Part shown: positions 49,326 to 54,970 of the stretch, piece by piece
Layout of the letters: each line of letters begins with the position of its first letter
How positions within the stretch are numbered: the stretch's first letter is position 1
IMG/VR virus record: IMGVR_UViG_3300009068_000049
Location: 1-54,970 of that record
Source: a virus
Direction: 5' to 3' (one strand)
DNA length: 54,970 nt
Program-made: the position numbers and the translations under genes
The notes under the pieces: generated by a model
Databases searched by the model: none
Seen by the model: the letters and a program-made list of their open reading frames with translations, nothing else
Told to the model about the DNA's origin: nothing

Positions 49326-49333
49326 CAAATTTA
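49326..49333 (-). promoter_or_regulatory. -7 box TAAATTTG upstream of dda
   Basis: Exact TAnnTTTG match on the minus strand, 23 nt before the ATG of dda. An AATCAATTTATT-like stretch lies upstream but at shorter spacing than in the six-site family, so assignment is weaker. Confidence 0.4.
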
Positions 49334-49371
49334 AAACAAAATAAATAAATTGATTGATTATTATAGAGAAA

Positions 49372-50025
49372 TTATCGCAATGGGTTTCCCACCACGTCAA
49401 AAAGAATATCCATACTCTCTATTCTTTGTTCTATTCCTGCATCCTCGTATTCAGATTCTATGCTTTCAGTTATTCTATCTAGAACCTGACTCATATGAGT
49501 TTCCCACCTGTGAGTAGCATCATCAGCTTCTTTTTCCCAAAGCTCTATCTGACGTGGGGTAAAATCTTCTTCGTTCGATAGGAATTCGAATTCAATAGTG
49601 GTGTATGTGCCCTTGTCTAAAAATTCATAAGATGTATCATACCAAAATAAAAGTGAGAATCCAAGCCACGAAAAAAACATTTCTTCATGATTTACATCTA
49701 ATGCACTGGCACAATGTAAATAATAGTTCCTATCATCTTTAGCAACATAAGATATTTCTTTTCTTGTGTTACCTATCATTGGATTATCCTTAAGATCGTT
49801 GTTATATTTAGATCCAAAAACTTCCTCTAGTTCTTTATGTGTAGGCTCGAAAAGATAGTCATCATCTACTACCCATTCTGCTATATCGTATGCACCATAT
49901 TTTCCTTCGTACATACCTTCTCTGATATTCTCTATAGCTTTCTCCTTAGCCTCTTCTGAAAGTTGATCGAAGCTAAAAGATCCGTTCTGTTCAAAAAGAT
50001 TAAATGATGTCACGTTCTTTCCCAT
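49372..50025 (-). CDS. Hypothetical conserved phage protein, 217 aa
   Basis: Starts with FSFDQLSEEAKEKAIENIRE, a short motif found at the N-terminus of unknown proteins in many phages and some plasmids. The rest is acidic, with FFSWLGFSLLFWYDTSYEF and a helical end. No catalytic residues recognised. Confidence 0.65.
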   Translation of the reverse strand: MGKNVTSFNLFEQNGSFSFDQLSEEAKEKAIENIREGMYEGKYGAYDIAEWVVDDDYLFEPTHKELEEVFGSKYNNDLKDNPMIGNTRKEISYVAKDDRNYYLHCASALDVNHEEMFFSWLGFSLLFWYDTSYEFLDKGTYTTIEFEFLSNEEDFTPRQIELWEKEADDATHRWETHMSQVLDRITESIESEYEDAGIEQRIESMDILFDVVGNPLR

Positions 50026-50047
50026 CGATAGTATATATTCAATGGTA

Positions 50048-50620
50048 CTAAGCTATCACTTCATCAATCACTTTTAGTTTTAATGCTTCATCAGAATCCA
50101 TAAACCAATCTTTTTTGGTCTTGTAAATACGATCCAATTTTTTCTGTGTGATTTTTGTATTCTCTAATGTGATTTCTTCAATAATTGTTTGAAGTCTTTT
50201 AGTTTCAATTACATCCTCTTCGAGATCTTTAACTTTACCTATAGCTACAGATGATACCTGATGGTACATATAGGTTGCTTTAGGATATCCAAAACGCTTG
50301 TGACCCGAAACCGATATTAAGAACCCACAAGACATAGCACATCCTGTTACAATAGTATGTATTGGAGCTTTACTAGCTCTCATAATTCCCAATAATCCCA
50401 TACACTGATAAACATATCCACCATAAGAATCAACATAAAGCTTTATGGGTTTGGGGTTGTAAATTAAGTCGTGAGCGGAATATATTTTAGCAAGGTATTC
50501 GTCATCCTCGTTTATTTCTATAATAGCTTTGGAAATTGAATTAATCGAATCCTGATCTACTTGTTTAGCTAGAAAAAGATTTCTAGGAATTGGACTTGGT
50601 AGATTTAAGTTGTTTGACAT
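50048..50620 (-). CDS. ClpP-like serine protease
   Basis: Crotonase/ClpP fold: IKLYVDSYGGYVYQCMGLL (oxyanion loop), TIVTGCAMSCGFLISVSG with Ser97, ATYMYHQVS with His120, and a later acidic residue in VKDLEEDVIETKRLQ, forming the triad order Ser-His-Asp/Glu. Length 190 aa equals bacterial ClpP. No ClpX-type partner is adjacent; the AAA ATPase at 13426 is distant. May act as head-maturation or regulatory protease. Confidence 0.88.
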   Translation of the reverse strand: MSNNLNLPSPIPRNLFLAKQVDQDSINSISKAIIEINEDDEYLAKIYSAHDLIYNPKPIKLYVDSYGGYVYQCMGLLGIMRASKAPIHTIVTGCAMSCGFLISVSGHKRFGYPKATYMYHQVSSVAIGKVKDLEEDVIETKRLQTIIEEITLENTKITQKKLDRIYKTKKDWFMDSDEALKLKVIDEVIA

Positions 50621-50626
50621 TTATTT

Positions 50627-51157
50627 TTATTTGATGTTAGTAATATGAACTTTTAATTTATGTAGGCAGTCTTTACTGAAAAGATTAAATATCGGTATTC
50701 CCATATCTTTAGCTATTCGTAATGCTTGACCTGTTCCTCCTGATATTTTTCCTTCACGAGTCCAGCAAACAACGAAAGATATCGGAGTATTAAGATCATA
50801 GCCAAGAACTTGAAAAGTGTTTCTCGCCATTAGCTTTTTTGCTGCAGGTGAAAGATAGCTCCATCCGGGGTGATATTTTTTAGCTATTTCCCTAGCCTTG
50901 TAAACAATATTTTGATCCATGGTATCCAATATAAAGCTAGATTGATTATCGTTAAATTTACTCCATGGCAAATATATTTCCATCTCACCAGTACAATGCT
51001 TCTCGAACATAGAATCAGCGCCAGGTGCTCCACCAGATCTTAAAACAAATCCGAATCTACTAAGAAATCCTGCAGATTCCTCTATCAAAGGTTCTACTCC
51101 GGGAGGGGTTTCTCTCGAGCCTATACCTGCGTAATATCTAATCTTGTTTTGGCTCAT
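50627..51157 (-). CDS. SLOG/DprA-like Rossmann protein
   Basis: IRYYAGIGSRETPPGVEPLI opens the domain, followed by FVLRSGGAPGADSMFEKHC, the GGAxGAD phosphate loop of the SLOG/DprA superfamily, and later ISFVVCWTREGKISGGTGQA. Members bind nucleotides or ligands; phage copies are common and of unknown role. The open frame reaches 51277, but ATG 51157 fits the domain start. Overlaps the upstream gene by 20 bp. Confidence 0.75.
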   Translation of the reverse strand: MSQNKIRYYAGIGSRETPPGVEPLIEESAGFLSRFGFVLRSGGAPGADSMFEKHCTGEMEIYLPWSKFNDNQSSFILDTMDQNIVYKAREIAKKYHPGWSYLSPAAKKLMARNTFQVLGYDLNTPISFVVCWTREGKISGGTGQALRIAKDMGIPIFNLFSKDCLHKLKVHITNIK

Positions 51158-51440
51158 CCCTGAATGATTTATAAAGCTCCTTTCCTGATCCTTTAACATA
51201 TTGTACAGATACTCCGCCAGATGTATGAAGCTCAACAAATATAGGGTTACCGATAGCAAGGCAAATGTGTATATCACGGGAGCTAATCTTCATTTCAATC
51301 AAAGGCTCTCTATTCTTACCTAAGAATTTTATTTTTGCACCTTCTATATCTAACGACTCATCAATTTTAATATTGACACAATTATCATTTTCAACAAAAG
51401 CTTCCCAATCTTGAAATTTAGGATATTTGTGAGACTCCAT
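51138..51440 (-). CDS. Hypothetical protein, 100 aa
   Basis: Not recognised. Beta-rich soluble protein (IDESLDIEGAKIKFLGKN, VELHTSGGVSVQYVKGSG). Overlaps the HAD-like gene by 23 bp and the SLOG gene by 20 bp. Confidence 0.58.
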   Translation of the reverse strand: MESHKYPKFQDWEAFVENDNCVNIKIDESLDIEGAKIKFLGKNREPLIEMKISSRDIHICLAIGNPIFVELHTSGGVSVQYVKGSGKELYKSFRDEPKQD

Positions 51441-51828
51441 CTTTTTTAATTATATCCATATCTATTAGGATTTCTCTAACTTTTATCCAGTCTACATATG
51501 GTCTTTCTCCATTTTCAGGATAAATTAAAGGACATCCTAGAGATGCGTCGTCAATATACATTTCTGCATATGCCTTAGGGGAAGATGTCCAAGATGACTG
51601 AGTCGGATTGGTTTGCACTCCGTAAAGAGGTATTTCGTTATCTCTAAACCAGGATACGGCATCTTCCAAAAAATTGCCCTTATTATTATCGGATCTCATC
51701 GTAAAAACAATTAGTTGATTACCGTTTTCTACTAATTCTTTTAAAACGGGAACAGATCCAATATCCCTACCTACAAATGGAAATTCGTGTGTCACGCAAG
51801 TTCCGTCAAAATCTACACTAATTATCAT
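51418..51828 (-). CDS. HAD-like hydrolase
   Basis: Motif I ISVDFDGTCVTHEF with the nucleophile and acid Asp, motif II LIVFTMRSDNN, and motif IV-like EMYIDDASLG. Compact 136-aa form common in large phages. Probably a phosphatase on small substrates; partner unknown. Confidence 0.82.
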   Translation of the reverse strand: MIISVDFDGTCVTHEFPFVGRDIGSVPVLKELVENGNQLIVFTMRSDNNKGNFLEDAVSWFRDNEIPLYGVQTNPTQSSWTSSPKAYAEMYIDDASLGCPLIYPENGERPYVDWIKVREILIDMDIIKKDGVSQIS

Positions 51829-51955
51829 TTTGCTCTCTTTTTTTTTCTAAAGCTTTAGGTAAAAAAATCTCTCTTACCTTTTTTCCTAATTCGTTATCAT
51901 TAGGATATTTTACTACCAGCTCTTCTATCAATTCTAACAAATCATTCTCGTCCAT
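51818..51955 (-). CDS. Hypothetical protein, 45 aa
   Basis: Short acidic ORF (MDENDLLELIEELVVKYPND) with an 11-bp overlap to the HAD-like start, consistent with coupling. Helical; function unknown. Confidence 0.55.
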   Translation of the reverse strand: MDENDLLELIEELVVKYPNDNELGKKVREIFLPKALEKKREQNDN

Positions 51956-51992
51956 GCATTCTCTTTATAGATTATAGATAGAAAATCGTAAA

Positions 51993-52499
51993 TTATTTCG
52001 TCATTAAACTCTCTGCTGCTGACAAATAATCTAAAAGGTTGTCTGATCCCGATCCTCCTGAATTAACTTTTTGTTTATCCCAATGTTCGCTTAAAGAATC
52101 TTCCGAGAAAAATCCGGTGGGAAAAACACGTGTGCAAAAATCATCCATGTTCAAACTGGAAGAACCTATCGCTTTGTTTTTATAAGCAATATAATTAGCA
52201 TACATTACGCATTCACCGGGTGTCTTACAAGCCATTGAGGTAACAACAAGAGGACCTTTATCAACTGTGCAATTTAAAGATGCAAGTCTATCCTCTAATA
52301 TACTTAGAAGATGCCATTCACTTTTTGCTTTTCCGTATAATACATCCACATCTTCAGATTTAGAAGTAGCTAAATAGATTAGCAATTTCATCATGATCTC
52401 ATTTAAAGGAGCTCTTTTTCCATTTTCGTCTAATGGTTTACAAAAAAATTCCTCAATAGAATTCGGCTCCTGTATTACAGATTGATCTAGGTATTTCAT
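51993..52499 (-). CDS. Hypothetical protein, 168 aa
   Basis: Not recognised. Helical body with MACKTPGECVMYANYIAYKN; the C-terminus has a Gly/Ser linker (NSGGSGSDN) and helix LLDYLSAAESLMTK. Overlaps the upstream 71-aa gene by 4 bp. Confidence 0.58.
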   Translation of the reverse strand: MKYLDQSVIQEPNSIEEFFCKPLDENGKRAPLNEIMMKLLIYLATSKSEDVDVLYGKAKSEWHLLSILEDRLASLNCTVDKGPLVVTSMACKTPGECVMYANYIAYKNKAIGSSSLNMDDFCTRVFPTGFFSEDSLSEHWDKQKVNSGGSGSDNLLDYLSAAESLMTK

Positions 52500-52711
52500 A
52501 TTCTCTCGAATTTTAATTCGCCATCAACAAATACCTGTTTGATAGATGGATCCTTGGTGATTTTAGCTATATAAGCTTCCGGATTTTTGATTTTATCATA
52601 AACCAGTCTAAGACCTTCATCGTTGAAGATCTCAACTTCGTGTCCTCCTGGAACCAAACTTTCAGGATTGGTTCTAAAGTTGTCTGTTACTTTGATTATT
52701 TTTTCTGCCAT
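52496..52711 (-). CDS. Hypothetical protein, 71 aa
   Basis: Small alpha/beta protein (VTDNFRTNPESLVPGGHEVE) ending QVFVDGELKFERI. No function visible. First gene behind a strong phage promoter motif, heading a unit that may extend to the ClpP gene or beyond. Confidence 0.6.
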   Translation of the reverse strand: MAEKIIKVTDNFRTNPESLVPGGHEVEIFNDEGLRLVYDKIKNPEAYIAKITKDPSIKQVFVDGELKFERI

Positions 52712-52728
52712 ATTTAGATTTTAAGATC

Positions 52729-52764
52729 CAAATATAGAAACTTCGGTGTAAAGAAAAAAATGAT
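52729..52764 (-). promoter_or_regulatory. Phage promoter motif (AATCATTTTTT ... TTTCTATATTTG)
   Basis: Minus strand: AATCATTTTTT (52764-52754), 13 nt, TTTCTATATTTG (52740-52729); ATG 52711 is 17 nt further. The downstream box is identical to that of the Pth2 promoter. Confidence 0.75.
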
Positions 52765-52772
52765 TTTGTAAA

Positions 52773-53546
52773 TTATGCAATTTGCTGTGTAGGAGCCCAA
52801 GTTCTCTTGTAAGGTCCAACGTATCTAAATGCTGCAGTTTGTGATGGATTCCTATTAGCAACACTGTCCCAGCTATTAAGATTGTAATTCATTTCGACTT
52901 GTCCTTTTTGGTCCCCTTTAAATCCACCAGATGAATTTGAAATTATATTTCCTCCGTCTACTACTACACCAACGTGTCCAGGTCTTGATCCTCTTGCTGT
53001 TAATATTATATCACCAGGCTGTGATTCAGTTTTCCAGTTTGTTATTTTTCTCCAGACTCCGTTAGATTTTTTACTTTCCGCATCCATGTGTGACCAAAGG
53101 GATCCTGTACCTAAAGTTACTGCTCCAGATCCTGCAATAGCATATCCAGTAGCACGATAGAATATAATAGAAGCTGCTGCTGCACATCCTAGATTTCCTC
53201 CTTTTGTTCCTGGTATTTTTCTTGTTGATGTATTAAGATTAGCGTAAGCGGAGTTAACTATATTTCCTATAGGACCAGCCATCGGCTGTTGTATTTCAGC
53301 GTTATCGTTCTTATCTACTACTCCAACAGCAGATCCATACGAATCCATTTGATTTGTATCAACTCTAGCAACAGGAACTAAAGCCTGCCCCATTCCTACC
53401 GGGCTTTCTGCTGCAAATAGGTTAGGCTCTTCCATTCCAGTTTCTTCTACAGAAATACCCATTAGCTTGTTAAACTTTGATATCTCAGCAGCGAATAATT
53501 GCTCGTTTATCGCCTTAAATTGTTCTATGCTTTTAATGTGCTTCAT
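52773..53546 (-). CDS. CHAP/NlpC-like amidase domain protein with capsid-targeting-like leader
   Basis: Leader MKHIKSIEQFKAINE (Phe10, Ile-x-Glu 13-15). A linker of about 90 residues follows, then a papain-like domain: GGNLGCAAAASIIFYRATGY with the candidate Cys, and QPGDIILTARGSRPGHVGVV with the His, the CHAP/NlpC-P60 arrangement. Probably cleaves peptide bonds or amides in peptidoglycan. The gap to the next gene upstream is 5 bp. Confidence 0.75.
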   Translation of the reverse strand: MKHIKSIEQFKAINEQLFAAEISKFNKLMGISVEETGMEEPNLFAAESPVGMGQALVPVARVDTNQMDSYGSAVGVVDKNDNAEIQQPMAGPIGNIVNSAYANLNTSTRKIPGTKGGNLGCAAAASIIFYRATGYAIAGSGAVTLGTGSLWSHMDAESKKSNGVWRKITNWKTESQPGDIILTARGSRPGHVGVVVDGGNIISNSSGGFKGDQKGQVEMNYNLNSWDSVANRNPSQTAAFRYVGPYKRTWAPTQQIA

Positions 53547-53551
53547 AATTT

Positions 53552-54292
53552 TTAAATATATTTCATTAAGGATTCTACAGCATCGTTGTTAGTATCCATG
53601 TGGTTATTTTTAAGATTGGAAGAGGATTTACCCACTACTCCCGATATTGAATTTTTTGCCGTATTATTATTTGCTCCAAAACTAGTATAATAATATTCTA
53701 CCTTATTCCTATTATCCCTAGCTAATTTGGTGTAAAAATCAGATGATGTAGAATTACCCATCCATATATCAACCAAATATATCTTATCAAACTTATCTGC
53801 TCCTACGTTTTTTAGTAAATCCATACCTGGATTATATCCTCCGGAAAATAAATATAGGATCTTTTTAGAAGGTGATATACTACTTTGCTCTAATTTTTTA
53901 ATTACTGAATCGTATGATAGCTTACCATTAACCTTTGCATTAGCAGCAACAAAAAGATTATACTTATTACCCGTTTTATTGAAGTAATTGTACATATATT
54001 CTCCACTCTGTTTTCCGTTTTGTGGTATCCCACCAAAAACAATAACCAAAGGTGATGTTTTACTAGCTCCTTCGCTAAATTTTCCATAATCCCCTATATT
54101 TCCAGCAGATTTATCTGGAGGTGGACCAGATGCTGTACCTGCTGAATTGCTTGTACTAGAAGGATTACTTTCGCTATCTCCTGATTTAGGATCGAATATT
54201 TTCATAATTCCCTTTGATAACTGATTTACCTGGTTACCAAACAGTTGTTCGTTTACTTTTTTAAACTCATCGATAGATCTTAAGTGTTTCAT
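53552..54292 (-). CDS. Alpha/beta-hydrolase-like protein with capsid-targeting-like leader
   Basis: Leader MKHLRSIDEFKKVNE matches the CHAP and GH19 leaders almost residue by residue. After a Ser/Pro linker the domain has SPLVIVFGGIPQNGKQSGEY, ILYLFSGGYNPGMDLLKNVG (nucleophile-elbow-like S-G-G), an acidic site in IYLVDIWMGN and a late His in NNHMDTNND. An esterase/hydrolase is suggested but not certain. Adjacent to the CHAP gene, so the two may be packaged together. Confidence 0.62.
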   Translation of the reverse strand: MKHLRSIDEFKKVNEQLFGNQVNQLSKGIMKIFDPKSGDSESNPSSTSNSAGTASGPPPDKSAGNIGDYGKFSEGASKTSPLVIVFGGIPQNGKQSGEYMYNYFNKTGNKYNLFVAANAKVNGKLSYDSVIKKLEQSSISPSKKILYLFSGGYNPGMDLLKNVGADKFDKIYLVDIWMGNSTSSDFYTKLARDNRNKVEYYYTSFGANNNTAKNSISGVVGKSSSNLKNNHMDTNNDAVESLMKYI

Positions 54293-54377
54293 ATATTATA
54301 TATCTTAAAAAAAGGAATGATTTTGTAATCTTTGTTACTTATGTGAAATATTTTAAAGATTTCATACTATTATAATT

Positions 54378-54593
54378 ATGAAATCATATGAAAGACATTT
54401 AGAAGAGCTTGCAGAAGAAATAGCTGACGAGATCATTAGAAAAGAAAACGATCAATCCTATAAGGCTGTATTGGATCAAAATAGGGTTGCAAGATCCCTA
54501 TCAACTATACATGACGTTGGGCTGAGAAAATCTACCGAAGATCTTGATAAAGCAGTATACAAGGTTATTAAAAGATTAAGGGAAGACCAATAG
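54378..54593 (+). CDS. Hypothetical protein, 71 aa
   Basis: Not recognised. Helical, acidic start (MKSYERHLEELAEEIADEII) and basic end. It has its own 85-bp upstream region containing TAATCTTTG, a near -7 box. Function unknown. Confidence 0.58.
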   Translation: MKSYERHLEELAEEIADEIIRKENDQSYKAVLDQNRVARSLSTIHDVGLRKSTEDLDKAVYKVIKRLREDQ

Positions 54594-54690
54594 TATCTTT
54601 CTTCTTCACTATACTTTTTCTATTTAATTATAATTAGATCTAATCAAATTATTTCTTGATATATAATGAATAGAAATAAAATACAGTAGA

Positions 54691-54915
54691 ATGAAAAATA
54701 TTTTATCCTTCCAAAATTGGTCTGATCTAAACGAATCTAAGAATAATTCAAGGGGAAAAGATAAAAGCTCATATAAAGGCTGGGTCGATAAATTAAAAAA
54801 AAAGAAAGGAGAAATAATCCCAGGAGGTGTATTAAAATCTTTCTATTATAATGTTGTTAAGCAGGGAAAATCCTGCAACATGTCATCTAAAAAAACCAAA
54901 AAAGGAGCTTTTTGA
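54691..54915 (+). CDS. Small basic protein with capsid-targeting-like leader
   Basis: Leader MKNILSFQNWSDLNE with Trp in place of Phe10 and Leu-x-Glu at 13-15. The rest is Lys-rich (SRGKDKSSYKGWVDKLKKKK, then a tail KKTKKGAF) and would bind DNA. Size and charge match T4 internal proteins. The last 55 bases of the window hold no further ORF. Confidence 0.62.
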   Translation: MKNILSFQNWSDLNESKNNSRGKDKSSYKGWVDKLKKKKGEIIPGGVLKSFYYNVVKQGKSCNMSSKKTKKGAF

Positions 54916-54970
54916 GTAGCTAAAAAGTCATTAAGTAACTATTTATCAATGGGAGATAATTGTTATAATA

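Noticed and set aside
54300-54340. Seventh copy of the phage promoter motif on the minus strand
   Set aside because: AATCATTCC is present, but no TAnnTTTG box lies at the fixed distance.
1-54970. CRISPR array
   Set aside because: The only short regular repeats are in-frame coding repeats (collagen-like, Ala-rich, Glu-rich); none shows repeat-spacer structure.
1-54970. Integrated prophage or insertion sequence
   Set aside because: No integrase, transposase, terminal inverted repeats or host chromosomal genes were seen; gene content is phage-like from end to end.

Overview
The window looks like part of the genome of a large T4-like tailed phage (possibly jumbo) that infects a Bacteroidetes/Flavobacteria-type host. 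The phage signs are a Dda-like helicase, thymidylate synthase, a ClpP-like protease, an AAA ATPase, an RNA ligase, several phage-type peptidoglycan hydrolases, a collagen-like fibre protein, dense overlapping small genes and many orphan ORFs. The host signs are a C-terminal type IX secretion (T9SS) sorting domain on one protein, -7 boxes of the Bacteroidetes form TAnnTTTG, a phage-encoded sigma factor close to the primary sigma of that phylum, and A-rich rather than Shine-Dalgarno leaders. The DNA is AT-rich throughout. No integrase, transposase, rRNA or CRISPR array was seen.

Layout. 1-1937 (-): open 3' part of a fibre protein with two blocks of Gly-Thr-Ser/Gly-Ser-Ser collagen-like repeats around a globular insert. 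2-12.5 kb: small metabolic and unknown genes, mostly minus strand (flavodoxin-like protein, two metallophosphoesterases, GT2-like enzyme, receiver-like RNA-repair protein, acyl-CoA thioesterase, ThyA, DUF1937 protein). 12.5-18 kb (-): TibC-like heptosyltransferase, AAA ATPase, RNA ligase, macro-domain protein, PRPP synthetase. 18-27 kb, mostly +: coiled-coil protein, GIY-YIG protein, Pth2, lipoprotein, a tRNA-like RNA, the RNA-repair nucleotidyltransferase RlaP and proteins with a shared N-terminal leader. 27-32.5 kb: sigma factor, deoxyribosyltransferase-like protein, a gp23-like capsid paralogue, GT17 enzyme, CCA-adding enzyme. 32.7-36.7 kb (-): lysis and cell-wall cluster. 36.7 kb: a structured small RNA with an intrinsic terminator. 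36.9-45.6 kb (+): one uninterrupted operon of nine genes, seven of them with export signals. 45.6-54.3 kb (-): phosphoesterase, Dda, ClpP, SLOG and HAD proteins, CHAP-like enzyme. The window ends with two small plus-strand genes.

Three themes connect the genes. (1) RNA maintenance: RNA ligase, RlaP, macro domain, cyclic-phosphate-type receiver, CCA-adding enzyme, peptidyl-tRNA hydrolase and a tRNA-like RNA would together counter tRNA damage by host defences. (2) Cell-surface remodelling: the 36.9-45.6 kb operon encodes exported proteins (T9SS cargo with cohesin/dockerin-like parts, CsgG-like lipoprotein, outer-membrane barrel, C-type lectin, nuclease, metallopeptidase). I regard it as the strongest candidate for an undescribed system. 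(3) Head-packaged cargo: seven otherwise unrelated proteins begin with the same short leader ending in [ILV]-x-E, similar to the capsid-targeting sequence of T4 internal proteins.

Regulation: six sites fit AATCATTTTTT-N13/14-TTTCTATnTTTG with near-constant spacing, and four genes have the -7 box exactly 4 nt before the start codon, which suggests leaderless transcripts. No stretch longer than 300 bases lacks a gene or RNA candidate. All functions are read from sequence motifs; no database search was run.
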